Shown one piece after another: positions 1 through 12,257 of a stretch of 64,000 nucleotides of DNA. The stretch comes from Echinometra lucunter (taxonomy: Eukaryota; Echinodermata; Echinoidea; Camarodonta; Echinometridae): assembly GCA_029962745.1 (NCBI GenBank), contig CM057154.1, forward strand, positions 28,555,763 through 28,619,762, read 5' to 3'. The translations under genes and the position numbers were made by a program. Under the pieces are notes generated by a model. The model did not search any database. It was not told where the DNA came from and saw only the letters and a program-made list of their open reading frames with translations. How positions within the stretch are numbered: the first letter of the stretch is position 1; every line of letters begins with the position of its first letter.

Positions 1-133
1 AAAGAGGTTCGCTAGTCGTAATCGACAAAGAGGGTCACTATTCATATCATAATCGACAAAGAGGGTCGCTATTCAGAATCGACGCAGAGGGTCGCTAGTC
101 ATAATAGGAGGGAGGGTCGTTGTCATAATAACA
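1..133. repeat. Degenerate minisatellite, about 26-31 bp unit
   Basis: Four to five imperfect direct copies of a unit containing AGAGGGTCGCTATTCA followed by AATCGAC run from the left edge of the window. Unit lengths vary between about 25 and 31 bp and the last copies are diverged. The array is cut by the window edge, so its full size is unknown. No coding potential is seen. Confidence 0.7.
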
Positions 134-737
134 ACAAAACAACTCATCAGATTGACAACCTTATGCACGCAAGCGATCGAAGCGAGCGCCCATTTCGTTT
201 TTCTTATCATTTATTTATTTATCTATTTACAATTTTGGTCGTGAATGTTCATGCAGAAACTTTATATTCTAGCATTGCCCAGATACGAGAAAACACGAGA
301 GCCCTTAGCCTTTACCAATATGATTTTTGACGAGTATAGTTGGGCGGTAGGGGGGGAAGGACTTTTTTTCTTGTTGGCTCCCGGAACACTTACAGACATG
401 AGCAATATTAGCCTTCGTGATTGTTATAGGACTACAGAAATTTATATATCGGTCATGTGGCTATAGAAGTAGATCATTACATGTTTGTCTTTTGAGAGCT
501 ACTGAGGGGGCGGCGAAAATTGATATGCCCAAACACATTTACAAAGGGGAGGAGCTATCCACCCTCCACAGCTTGTGACGCCTTTGGCACGATAACTGTG
601 CACATTTGAAAATGCTTAGTTTGTGGAATGTTAGTTTTTTGGAGGATTCTATAGCACTGTCTATATTATTCATAGAGAAGTTATGAGTTCTATGCAATAA
701 CCTTGCGAGGGGAGGGAACAAAATGAACATTGCCTCA
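134..737. other. Non-coding stretch, no recognisable feature
   Basis: A 73-codon open frame lies on the plus strand (245-466) and a 63-codon one on the minus strand (539-730), but neither resembles a known domain nor has splice or start context that stands out. I see no repeat structure here. Confidence 0.5.
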
Positions 738-932
738 AGGGAATGAGTTGGCTCAGTCGGTTGTCTGCCTGTCGAACCAAAGATTGTAGGTTAGAGTCCA
801 CCCCGGGTAGATGACTGAAGCCAACGTTATGTGTTAACGTGCCCCTCCCTGTTTCATATAGACGCAGGCTATGTTACAGTGGAAAACACTCCGTCCCTCG
901 GAAAGGGCGTTAAATGGAGGCCCCATGTGAAG
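738..932 (+). mobile_element. tRNA-derived SINE
   Basis: The head carries an RNA polymerase III A box, TGGCTCAGTCGG (749-760), that fits the tRNA consensus, and a near-consensus B box, GGTTAGAGTCC (789-799), 40 bp downstream, about the spacing expected in a tRNA. A non-tRNA tail follows (about 815-932) with GTCCCTCGGAAAGGGCG. No CCA end or perfect cloverleaf is seen, so this is a retroposon head rather than a functional tRNA. Sea urchins are known to have tRNA-like SINEs (the SURF families); assignment to one of those would need a consensus comparison. It lies directly against the fold-back element that begins at 942. Confidence 0.65.
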
Positions 933-941
933 GAAATATTT

Positions 942-2842
942 AGGCCATGGGCTAGTGGGGGTCATAGTGCACCCCCGGTGTGACTTACGGAAATGGTTAT
1001 TTTCATGTAGCCCTGGGTCTAACAATTCAGAAAATTGATGTTGCCAGCAAAAAAACTGGGATGGAAGATACCCCCCATGGAATTTTTTGACCACGCCCAC
1101 TTTTACAGCTGATTGTAGAAAATTAGGGGTATTGATAGTTTGTAACTGCTCTAACTTTGAAATTCTTCACATATATATGTTGTATGACCCCTTAAAATGT
1201 CGGCCTAATTGAGTTCTACAAGTTTGTGCTGCGTTTTATGCAAATTTTTATGGTGAAAAGGTCAACAGAGGTCAAAAGTTCACAAATTTTGACCTTTATA
1301 TGTCTAATATAGAGCAAATGCAGGGATTTTTTTATCACAAAGACCCTATAACAGATTTTTTTCATTGAAATGTGATTAAAATTGAAAGATAGATATGTCC
1401 AATCATGTTCTTATTTAATACCAGAATGTTAATGTTGCCAGTGAAAAAACTGGGATGGAAGATACCCCCATGACCACGCCCACTTTCACAGCTGATTGTA
1501 GAAAATCAGGGTATTGATAGTTTGTAACTGCTCTAACTTTGAAACTCTTTACATATATATGTTGTATGACCCCTTAAAATGTCGGCCTAATTGAGTTCTA
1601 CAAGTTTGTGCTGCGTTTTATGCAAATTTTTATGGTGAAAAGGTCAACAGAGGTCAAAAGTTCACAAATTTTGACCTTTATATGTCTAATATAGAGCAAA
1701 TGCAGGGATTTTTTTATCACAAAGACCCTATGACAGATTTTTTTCATTGAAATGTGATTAAAATTGAAAGATAGATATGTCCAATCATGTTCTTATTTAA
1801 TACCAGAATGTTAATGTTGCCAGTGAAAAAACTGGGATGGAAGATACCCCCATGACCACGCCCACTTTCACAGCTGATTGTAGAAAATCAGGGGTATTGA
1901 TAGTTTGTAACTGCTCTAACTTTGCAATTCTTCACATATATATGTTGTATGACCCCTTAAAATGTCGGCCTAATTGAGTTCTACAAGTTTGTGGTACATT
2001 TTATGCAAATAATTTTAATCACATTTCACTGAAAAAAATCTGTTATAGGGTCTTTGTGATAAAAAAAATCCATGCATTTGCTCTATATTAGAGATAAAAA
2101 GGTTAAAATTTGTGAACTTTTGACCTCTGGTGACCTTTTCACCATAAAAAAATTGCATAAAATGTACCACAAACATGTTGAGCTCAATTATGCCAACATT
2201 TTAAGGGGTCATATGATATATATATTTCTGAATAATTGCAAAGTTAGAGCAGTTACAAACTGTCAATACCCCTAAATTTCTACAACCAGCTGTAAACGTG
2301 GGCGTGGTCATGGGGGTATCTTCCATCCCAGTTTTTCACTGGCAACATTAACTTTCTGGTATTAAGTAAGAACATGATTGGACACATGTTACTTTCAATT
2401 TTAATCAAATTTCAATGAAAAAAGTCTGTTATGGGGTCTTTGTGATAAAAAAAATCCCTGCATTTGCTCTATATTAGAGATGTAAAGGTCAAAATTTGTG
2501 ACCTTTGAACCTCTGGTGACCTTTTCGCCATAAAAATTTGCATAAAACGCAGCACAAACTTGTAGAACTCAATTAGGCCGACATTTTAAGGGGTCATACA
2601 ACATGTATATGTGAAGAATTGCAAAGTTAGAGCAGTTACAAACTATCAATACCCCTAATTTTCTACATTCAGCTGTAAAAGTGGGCGTGGTCAAAAAATT
2701 CCATGGGGGGTATCTTCCATCCCAGTTTTTTTTTTGCTGGCAACATCAATTTTCTGAATTGTTAGACCCAGGGCTACATGAAAATAACCATTTCCGTAAG
2801 TCACACCGGGGGTGCACTATGACCCCCACTAGCCCATGGCCT
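942..2842. mobile_element. Fold-back transposon with tandemly repeated arms
   Basis: The outer ends are inverted copies of one another: AGGCCATGGGCTAGTGGGGG at the left and its reverse complement at the right, ending at 2842. The symmetry continues inward to about 2010. The left arm holds about two and a half direct copies of a 382-394 bp unit (marked by TTGCCAG near 1041, 1435 and 1817); the right arm holds about two copies in the opposite orientation. The apparent 88- and 101-codon frames at the two ends are the same sequence read in opposite directions and need not be genes. I see no clear target-site duplication and no transposase. Confidence 0.75.
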
Positions 2843-3029
2843 AATTCGTATATGAATAGGGGGAAACCCCGGTGTAGTGGTCCACCTGCGCACCCCCAAC
2901 CATTATATCGGGAGGAGAGACCTGCGGTTTACAACGATTCAGTTTGCTTTTCGTCTCCCAAGCACAGGTATATTTCATTTAAATGAAATATATATTTCAT
3001 TTATGATATCAACCGACTAATGATTTGGA

Positions 3030-3345
3030 ATTGGACGTTTTAACACGTTTAATAAACGTTCAACTAAAAATAGGTCAGGAAAAAAGGTTTTGCACACGTT
3101 ATGTATCGGACGTTTAATTTTGTAACATCCGATAACGTTTTACAAACGTTTTGTAAAGGACTCTTCATTTTGTAACGTCCATTGACGTTTTAAAAACGTT
3201 TTCCCAAAAAAAAAAATGTGCTCTGTGGTAAATGCTAAGTCCAAACTTTGACGTTATATGTTCGTTTTAAAAACGTCCGTTTTAGACGAAGACGTACGGA
3301 ACCTCAAAAAAACTTTGAGGAAACGTTCTGAAAACGTTATATCTT
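3030..3345. repeat. ACGT/AACGTT-dense segment
   Basis: About fifteen ACGT cores, mostly inside AACGTT or GACGTTTT, fall within about 315 bp, far above what AT-rich DNA would give by chance. A palindrome built from ATTTCATTTAAATGAAAT precedes it near 2972. The right edge (GTTATATCTTTGCTGGG, about 3335-3352) loosely mirrors CCCAAGCACAGGTATA near 2957, so both may belong to one small inverted-repeat transposon, but the ends are not certain. Confidence 0.5.
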
Positions 3346-3355
3346 TGCTGGGAAA

Positions 3356-5389
3356 CAAGTAACTGATCATAATGATAATTCTTTTATAGAAAAAACCCCT
3401 AGCCCCACTTCATCTCATTGAAATGCCAAATCTTTTGCAGAGAGAAGCACGTGCCCCGTCAAGTGCACGCTTTTTAAAGTCTATAAGTATAAAGGTGCTT
3501 TCATACATGATGCGACAGTGTGGTAACACGCTGTGTCACCACACTTTTTGTGTACAAGCCTATGGGGTATAGGGCGACAAAAAAATGTCGCCAAGGCAGG
3601 ACACTCTTTTTTTTTTTGCTGCCTAGATACACAATAATGCGCACCAATCAAAGTTCTGAAAAGTTAGCGCAAAAATTGTTGCCATGAGATTAAAATTTTC
3701 TGTAATCCTCCAGTAATGAGCTCTATTAATGAACTAAACTGATTTGTAAGCCTTGGTCGGCAAAGTTAAAAAATTACTAGTAGTGTTCCAACTGTTCATA
3801 CTTTGTACATGTACTTTGCATTTATCACAATTCAGGTCAACTTTCAGTCTTATCTTGTTTTCATTAACAGACTGAAAGAATTTAGCTTCATCTCTTCGGT
3901 GCATTGGACCCCTTTGGAGATCTGTATCTCACTGAGTGAGGTGTCATGGCCCTGTGTGCAGCAGGGGGCAAGGGGAGCAGTAGCCCAACTCAGCAATTTT
4001 TAGACTTGCATGTTTTTTTTCTGAAAAATTTTCCAAAATTCCACCAAGTATTTGCAACAGATCCTTGAATATATATCTTAACCCACCATGTTACATAAGT
4101 TACATGGGTAATTTCTTGGGGTTGAGGGTTGGGTGCAAGATCATGTAATTATTTGAAGAAACAAGCAAGGAAGGAAGTGATCAGTAACCAAGTGGGTGAG
4201 ATTGTAAATTGAATGATATAGTGAACACTTTGGGTAGAATTTGTGGGAAATTTTGAATGAAAAAGGTTGAAGATTTTCAGGCGGAGGGGGCTGCATAAAG
4301 ATATGCCTACCACCCAAACCTTAATTTAGCTTTAATTTGTATGGAATTAGATTCATTTGAGTTACATGAATCCTTAACTAAATGAAGATGCATTATCTGA
4401 GAAGGCTTCCTAATAAATGTCGCCATTTCGTCTAACATGACTAATTGCTCCACAATTCAATTCAAATTTGTTGATATACATTCCACAATTTTGGATTATC
4501 ATCAAAATGTTTTACAATGTCATTGGACAAAGTTACAAAACAAGTGATTGTATTTATTTTTAGAAACTGCCCCCCCCCCCCATAGGTGTGTGTGGATTAT
4601 TTGAAACACAGCAGAATATTCTTTCATTAGAGGATTTGAAAATTCATATAATATTATGTACACTATAAGTTGGATTATTGATGGGTACGTAAGTTGCAAA
4701 ATCACTGTTTTCAATTGTGTTTTAATGAATTTTATTCATAACTTCTAAAGGGTTATAGAATAGCTCGTTCTATCTGAGTTGTGCACAAAATCTGACTAAG
4801 TGCTCGGTTGAATATTCATTTACATATCTAAGTATTATTTTAAAGTAGAAAAGGATTCAATTTGGCCTTGGTACATTGTAATTCAAATTACTAGCATGTA
4901 AATGATAGTGATGTAAAACTCTAAAGTCTACTTTCATTTTGTCGCAAGTTCTGAACAGAGTATATGATTAGAAAATGGTTATGATTAATATGAAATATAT
5001 TTTACTTGTAAATGATGATTGAAGGCTGATCTAGTTTCCCTTTTATCAGAATGAACTTATAAACATGTAATCACCACGCAGAAAAATAATCATTACATAG
5101 CAAATCCATATGTAATTTTGACTGCAAATGTTGTTTGATATTGATCATGTAAGTCGTTGCAATTTTTATAAGAATATAATTGTAATACATGCATTCATGC
5201 ACAACTATATAAAATACTAAAACCCTTTCTTATTGGATAGATTTATATATATCAATGAAATCAATATGGGGGGGGGGGGTGAAAATGAAGCAACCAGGGT
5301 GCATGAATTAGGAGAGGATGTGTTCAAAAGAGATGGAAAAAGAGACAGACAGATACAGGAAGAAAGAGATGAAAAATCAGGAGAGATTA
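3356..5389. other. Non-coding stretch
   Basis: AT-rich DNA with scattered homopolymer runs (a C10 tract near 4570 and a G10 tract near 5270). Near 3510-3560 lies a small inverted motif (GTGTGGTAACACGCTGTGTC). The short open frames here (for example 3803-4003 and 5233-5439) have no recognisable domain. Nothing else supportable is seen. Confidence 0.5.
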
Positions 5390-6894
5390 CCCTGATAGCA
5401 GAGACTGGTAAGAAAAACATGATATTTACGTCTTTTTAAAGTCGTGTCATACGTCTTATTTACGTATTATATATACGTCTTTAAGACGATAGACGTCATA
5501 TTTTTACCTCAATTTTACATCATATTGGTCAGAAAAAACATCTATATGACGTCTTTACAACCCAAAGAAAGCTCGCAGACTGGTAAAAATCACGTCATAA
5601 AGACGTCATTGCTGGTTTATGAAATATTCTAGAATATATACAACATTATGAAGTTTTCTCTTTGTTAAAGGAGAATGAAATTCAGGCATCGGTGTGCTCT
5701 TAGTGCATGGAGATGACCAAGAAGGGTAAATAATGAAAATTTCAGAAAAATCGGGCAATCTGTTACAGAGTTATGAATTTGAAAGTTTCAGTAAATCCCT
5801 ATTAGTGGGATCCTTGATTTGGCAACTTTGCCAGCATCTGTGATGTCATCGTGGATAACTCTCCATTCATTTTGTGCATACATTTTCAAAAGAATTGATT
5901 TATATGAAATTTTATGTCAGGAATCAACCTAGTTCTTCCCAAAATGCTTGCAGAATTGATGTAGCCATGCCATACTCAAACAATAAATCAAATTTCTATT
6001 TTTCTTGAAAATAAAGAAAATGTGAAATTCTGTGTACAAAATGAACTGAGAGTTGTCCACGATGACATCACAGATGCTTCCAAAGTTGCCAACTCAAGGA
6101 TAACCATAATAAGGATTTACTTAAACTTTCAAAGTTCATAACTCTTGAACAGATTATCCGATTTCGCTCAAACTTTCACTGTCAACTCTTTTTGTTTTTC
6201 TTCATTCACTGGAAGTACACTGATGTCTGGGTTGCATTCTTCTTTAATGCTCTAGCCTATAGATCGTCCCATACTAGTTCTTTATCCTATCATCCTACAT
6301 CCTATACCTAACTACTGATGCTTGGTATCGACATTACTATATATATATATATATGGACTGTAGTGTAGCACTTGAAAAAAACAGAAATCACAATTTCTTG
6401 ATGCATTCTGAAATACCTGCCCATGACATTAACTGAATGGTGTTCAACATGGAAGAACATTGTTCATTAAATCAGCAGTGCAATCATTGAATAAAATGTT
6501 AAAATTCAAATGTTATCTTCCTTTTCTGACGAAGTTTAATCATTTCTGGTCATTCATGAATATTCATGAATCATGATCAACTATTACAATCGTATCACGA
6601 CATAAAACTGACGCGAACACGTCATATTATGGTCTTGAAAGAAAGCTGTTATAAAGTGGGAAATAATTGACGTAAAAACACGTCTAATTCTAACCTTTGA
6701 AAAAGACGTTAAAAAGTGGTAAATATTTGACGTAAAATATATGTCATCTCATGTTCAAACAGAATTTGAGAAAATTTTGGTTATATGAAGATGTCATAAG
6801 GTTGTCATAAATTAGTCGTGTATACGACATATGACGTGTGGACCAGTTTATGACCAGTTCATGACGTCTTAAAGACGTCCAACTGCTATCAGGG
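5390..6894. mobile_element. TA-flanked transposon with GACGTC-rich ends
   Basis: The termini are CCCTGATAGCAG at 5390 and its inverted copy CTGCTATCAGGG ending at 6894, and each is flanked by TA (5388-5389 and 6895-6896), a likely target-site duplication. Both subterminal regions (5425-5610 and 6590-6880) are full of ACGTC/GACGTC/TGACGT motifs, reminiscent of repeated transposase-binding sites. No transposase ORF is present, so the element is non-autonomous. TA duplications are typical of Tc1/mariner but also occur elsewhere, so the superfamily is left open. A second element is nested at 5669-6243. Confidence 0.75.
5669..6243. mobile_element. Nested TTAA-flanked palindromic MITE
   Basis: TTAA at 5665-5668 and 6244-6247 flanks inverted ends AGGAGAATG and its near complement. 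Internal arms match as inverted copies, for example GATGTCATCGTGGATAACTC (left) against the complement of GAGTTGTCCACGATGACATC (right). TTAA duplications are typical of piggyBac and Kolobok transposons. The interior shares the stretch CTCTCCATTCA-TTTTGT with the TTAA element at 44090-44635, so the two are related. No ORF of note. Confidence 0.75.
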
Positions 6895-6896
6895 TA

Positions 6897-9615
6897 CTTG
6901 ATGAAAATTCGAGGGTGTCAGAGAGAATGGGAGATGATGGAGTAATTGAGAGTTGTGAAGGAGATAATTGCAAAAAAAGAGAATTTTTTGGGTTGATCAG
7001 ATTTTGAAAGTTAATTATCCCAAGGTCATGGGCCTATTCGTGATTTTTTTTTTTTTTTTTTTTTTTTTGGGGGGGGTAAAAATGTATAACATCAGAATAT
7101 CGTTAGGGATAACAGTAACACGTGATAAATTCTTTAACGTAAGTCTTTCCAAGTATTATCATCTCATGTGATTACCCCTCCCCCCCCCCCCCCCCGATTA
7201 TTAGTGGTTGTGAGGAAAAAAATATTTGGTATTTTCGGGGCATTTCCTTGAAAGTCTGTTAATGCACTGAAAGAGATAAGTAGCTGGCCTATATCAATAA
7301 TTTGATAATGCAAGCGTATTCGTTTCAAACAGCCGGTAGATATAGATCTGGTATATTTTTTTCCGTTTAAATATCGATAGGTTAAATTTCGACAGATTGG
7401 AACCTAATTATCACAATGAAATTAAATCATTTAGGTACATCATAAAAGGATGAATATCAATGATTAAAAAGGATTTAGAGGTTTCGTAATACGCATGCAC
7501 AATGATTCAATGGCAATAGTTTTTGCTCTTCATCATCGTTTCATCGCTGCAATTTAGTATTCTTAACGAGAATATTGTCTTAAATTAATTTTTACCCAAT
7601 ACTTCGTCATTTGAAGGTAGGTTTTTCACGAATGTTCGCGTAAAAGATTAGTCTTATGTCAATGACCACAAGAGCTAAAAATCAATTTTTAAACATCCGA
7701 TTTACCCGCAATCTGTAACAAATCAAGTGGGCTGTTTTCACGAAAGGTCGGGTTACGCGATTACACGGCCCGACGCGATCACCCGATGGTTCGAAGTAAG
7801 ACCCCCCCCCCCCTTATAAAGTTTCCCCTTGTTGTTTTCCCCTTGTTGTTTTCCCCCTACTTTTCTTCATGACCCATCATGTCCATCACCTGTCCATACA
7901 AGATCACCCCTCTTTCACCATCTTCTTTTCCTATTTCCCTATTTCACAATCTTATAACGTCACGTTTCGATTTTTAACCATGATGTCATGTATGCAAATG
8001 AGTTGACGCCAACTGACGTGGGGGTATGGGTAGGATTAAGGTTAGGGTTAGGGGTATGACGTCATGACGTCCAAGACAACCTTATACTACTAAAGAGAAT
8101 AAAGATGAAAAAGAGATAGAGACCACTCATGTTCTTCTAATTGAATGGCGTAAGTGCGAAAGTGATTGCTAAAAATGAAAATGTAACCGCAATCCAGCAA
8201 GGAATTTCTTCTTCCTCTCAAACTTGGCGACAATTATTCATTACCAAGTTGAATAAAATGAAATTTGAATGATGATTTTACTAATTTCAATGTTTAAAAA
8301 CAGAACTGAACTTAAAAAGTGTTAAATTGTAACACTGGAAAACCGATGGACTATAAATAATTGCTTGAATTTAGAATGCTTGATCATGAAAACTGCCGTT
8401 TTGACGATTTCGGCCGGGAAAACCTATGATAAATACAATACAATAGACCTACCCTGACTCTCTGCCGGAGTTGAAAACTGCACAGTGTTCATGACGTGCG
8501 CCGTAGTTTTCCCGTGGTTCTTGCATGAAACTGCTGGTTTCGCTCATTTTTTTATCCTTTTTTTTTTAATGTTGATATCAGTCAATATGATGGCTCACAA
8601 TAAAGTGCTGCTATATTGTGGAAGTCCCAGAATTATAATGTCACGGCTTTTGGTAATGGTTATACTATTGACTTTTCTTGTATAAAGCGCTCACGTCCCA
8701 CTTGACACTCCTGCATGGCATTTCAAAAACCAAGACTTTAGCATGGCTGAAATGTTCTAGTAGTTCAAGGAAGTAATTCCTGCCAGGTTGCTGGTAGGCA
8801 CTTTTGAGGCTACTGTAATTAGAACCAGTTATTAGAATGCAGTTTTCTGATGATTTTTTTTTTTATTATTATTTTTTTTTTTTTGTTGAAAGGTAATGTG
8901 ACAAAATAAAACAGCGAACCTTGTATCCAAAATTGAAAATGGGCAGAAGCTAATTTTTAGGGCTATTTTGGAAAGGTCGGGGTGGTGATGACTTTTTAAA
9001 TTATAGAGCCTTTTCTGAAAAATTATTTCTTGTGCATGCATTGGACGCGGGATGGCCCCCCACACTTTTTCGAGGGGGGCGTGGCGTTTACAAATATCCC
9101 CCTCATTTTAAGGAAAAATGATATTGTAATTAATCATTTGAAATTTTTCATAAAAATGTCATAAACAACGGTCTTATAGTGGAATTTTCATTTGAATTGA
9201 TCTTAAAAACCAAAAAAGTGGTCATTTTTTGCTCGCTCGCAAAATAAAAGAATTATGTATGTGGGGGATTTACGTGTGATTTAGAAAGTGTGTGTGTATA
9301 CTGAAGTGTGAGTTCACGCAAGAAATTTCGGCAAAAAAGTCGATCCCCCCCCCCCCCTCAAAACGAATTTACGCTGGTGAGTGCATGCATATACGGACTG
9401 AAAAAAAAATAAATGAAATGAAATGCACTAAAAACGCCTGCTCTGTACATAAAAATAATATTGGAGATGATTTTCGAGAAAAACAAATAATACAGAAAAA
9501 TAATTGAAGGAAATATAGGGTTTGTTCTAAAAGGCCCTCTACGATAGCAGCCACAAGGTTGTTTGCTCGAGTGTTTTCAACAGTTATAAAGTTAGATCAA
9601 AGTGTAATATAGGAT
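6897..9615. other. Non-coding stretch with simple repeats
   Basis: AT-rich DNA with no credible gene. It contains a T25G8 tract (7044-7076), a C15 tract near 7178, two CCCCTTGTTGTTTT copies near 7836, a short GGTTAGGGTTAGGGG run near 8040, and C/G tracts near 9060 and 9345. The part from about 9190 to 9380 (TTGCTCGCTCGCAAAAT and a later C tract) resembles a diverged copy of the sequence near 55900-56060, probably an old hAT-type fragment. Confidence 0.5.
7044..7076. repeat. Poly(T)-poly(G) junction tract
   Basis: Twenty-five T residues run straight into eight G residues. The same T(n)G(n) or C(n)A(n) architecture recurs elsewhere in the window (near 40950, 41380, 47090, 56395 and 60410). Confidence 0.85.
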
Positions 9616-9725
9616 TTTTTTCAAGTTCAAGTGCTTTTATTTCTAATGTTTCAAGGGGGAAAAAACAATTCATCAAAATCACATTGTTTGATATATGATT
9701 TATTTATCTATTTATTCATTTTGTA
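9616..9725 (-). other. Possible retroelement 3' end shared with unit B
   Basis: TTTTTTTCAAGTTCAA followed by a few bases and TTATTTCTAAT occurs here and again inside units B and B' (about 16089 and 27657). Read on the minus strand it looks like the shared 3' terminus of a retroposon family. Whether it ends the LINE that lies upstream on the minus strand (10.8-14.3 kb) cannot be told from one window. Confidence 0.35.
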
Positions 9726-10778
9726 TTTTTAAAAGGGTGGCCCATCAGTAGTACAGTACTGTTATTCTTGGGGGTCCTGTATAACATAAAAACAATACAA
9801 AATGCATACATAATAATACAAAACGAAAAAAAAAACCAGACAAGATGGCCTTTTTTCAGTTAAAATAAACTCAAGAAATATAACGTAACAAATAATTGCA
9901 ATTGTTATTACTAGTGCTTTGAAAAAAAGAAAGAAAATTCATTATTACTATTTACACTCTATCTCCCTTGTTATTCTGGCAATAAATCTTAAATACATAA
10001 ACGAAAACTTAACATGATTATACAAGAAATAGAAAGAAAGAAGGAAAGCATGACAAATGGGGAACTAAAAGAAGCAGTACTTGTAAAGTATTATAGCCCC
10101 TCGTTGAGTAAGTACAGCTTAAAATCCGAATTTGTATGTACCACCTCCACGTGTCTCACTATTCAAACTGAATAGTGAATAACTGAAATTATTCAGTATT
10201 AAAAGAACATACATATGGATGAGGACAAGACTGTAAATTCAGATGAGTTCATGGGGAGAGGGATCTAGTGTACGATTCCATTATAAAAGTTTTTCGAAGG
10301 GCGGAAGTCTAGGGATCAGTTTAAGCGATGGGTCAATTTCGTCCAATACTTTGGTCTCGTAAAGACTGTAGTTTTCTGGGCAAGGGATATCCGTTGAAGT
10401 GGAGAATGATACTGGTTTGACTGTCTTCCTGATTCCTAAATGTTAATTACAGAGATCTTCCATTTTTAAAATTCTATTGTTGAAAAATAACTTATCAGCA
10501 TGAAAACCGAAGTGAGCCTTGTGTATTATTCTTAAGATTCAATTTTGCAAAATGATTATTCTATATAATTATCGAGCATCTTACATGTCTTATATAAAAG
10601 AATTACGCTATACGAAATACTTAATCCATAGGCGCCCGACGCAAGGAGATGGGGTAGATACCTTCTTTCAACAGGGATCAAGAAAAAAATAAGCCATGTG
10701 ATAAAACTCATAATACTGATGCAACGCAGCCAATAAGAGCGACATGTCAATCTCTTAATTAAGATAAAAATATTGATA

Positions 10779-10842
10779 AGATAAGATAAAATAAGATAAG
10801 ATAAGATAAGATAAGATAAGATAAGATAAGATAAGATAAGAT
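10779..10842. repeat. (ATAAG)n microsatellite
   Basis: About twelve copies of the pentamer ATAAG/AAGAT, mostly perfect, lie at the 3' side of the minus-strand LINE. Copy 2 (18916-18975) is slightly shorter. Short tandem repeats are a common 3' tail of CR1/L2-type LINEs, so this could be the LINE tail; it could also be an unrelated microsatellite. Confidence 0.85.
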
Positions 10843-11381
10843 AAAATTTTATGAAACTCTATCGACCCCCGATCGGGAGTATGAGAGTCTCAACAAGAAC
10901 ATATTATTCACATAATGAATTCGTGTATAAAAATGAACATATTTACAATAATGAATATGTGTATAAAAATGAATATATTTACAATAATGAATACAAATGT
11001 TTGCATTGTGAAAGTACAAGTTGCAAAAGGCTAATATAACAACAACAACAACAAAACCCACTATAAACTAATATACTGTTGTGTTCAGCACAATTACATT
11101 GTAAAACGCACTGGTTGTTTAACCACCCTGCCACTTCTACATTCACTCTGGTAACTGTATTATTATCAAGAAACCTTTCATCAATAAATTATTTCGAGAA
11201 GAACATTACTATTCTAATGAATTTTACAAGTTTTTTAAATGGCACCTTTTATCTACAGTAAACAATCTACCCATTTGGTAAGCACAAGGTCTTATAAAAT
11301 ATTCTTTGGGTATGTACATCTGTCTTTCTTTACAAAAGAAAGAACACACAAATAAATAATGGAACTCGTCTCCAACTTAGT

Positions 11382-12210
11382 TCAGCGAGCATAATGTACA
11401 TAAATCAGTCGCTGAATCTCGAGAAAACTGACGGGTAACCTAAGAGACCTGCATCTGAATTTACACAATGTAGTTGCATCCGTGTCACTTAAAATTAGGA
11501 TATACATCTCAAAATCCAATTCTTTTTTAATCATCTTATAATTCGAACAAATACGATTTGACCATGTTGCTGCATGCCAATCTTGTTCTGACATATCCTT
11601 TAAACGCAACTTCAAGGCTTTTAGAAAACAATTGGTCCCAATTCCCTTCCCTTGTGATAAAAATATATCACCTGTTTTCTGTAGTTTATCTTCAATGCAA
11701 CTCATCCATTTTGACGTGAACTGTATAGTTAGATCTTAAATCTTTGTGCATAAGTCAAGAAAGCGTACATGTCCTCCTCATCTTGAACAATTCTGAGCCA
11801 AAATCTAATCATTCTACATCTAATACGACTTAATAAAGTAGAGCGCCCAGTTTCTCCATATGCCATGGCATCTGGAGTAAACTTATTTACCCGTAAAATT
11901 GTTCTCAAAAACTTTCTGTGAAAAATTTCAATTTGAGTAATACCTTCATAGCCCCATACTTCACACCCATATGTCAGTAGATTGGTAAAAATCATCCGAT
12001 CAAATAATTCACACTGTGTATCAATGGACAGTTGTAATCTTTTTTTACTTTTGCCAATAAACTGTACAAAGCTTTTCTTGCCTGGGATATCTGCTTTGTG
12101 ACTGTTAATTTGAACGTACCATTATACTTAAATCTAACTCCCAAATAAATAAAATCATCCACAACCTCCAAAACATCGCCATTAAAGTTGAAAATTGGTA
12201 TTTTTCTCAC
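11382..12210 (-). pseudogene. LINE RT thumb and C-terminal domain, copy 1
   Basis: Three overlapping or adjacent frames continue the polyprotein: 11992-12210 with VDDFIYLGVRFKYNG, 11729-11995 with TYGCEVWG and AYGETGR, and 11382-11705 with a basic, Trp-containing C-terminal region. The YLGV and YG-E-WG blocks are typical of the post-YADD region of CR1/L2-like elements. A frameshift at about 11993 and a break near 11717 separate the pieces. Further weak coding signal continues to about 11140. Confidence 0.75.
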
Positions 12211-12257
12211 CTTCTCTCCAGAAAATGTAACGATTTTAGTCTTGCTAGTATTTACGG

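Noticed and set aside
834..2986. Similar 88- and 101-codon frames on opposite strands (834-1100 and 2681-2986)
   Set aside because: They are the two inverted ends of the fold-back element; the shared reading is due to the repeat.
3490..3620. Possible inverted-repeat element end (GTGCTTTCATAC; GTGTGGTAACACG)
   Set aside because: Only one end is visible; no partner end could be found.
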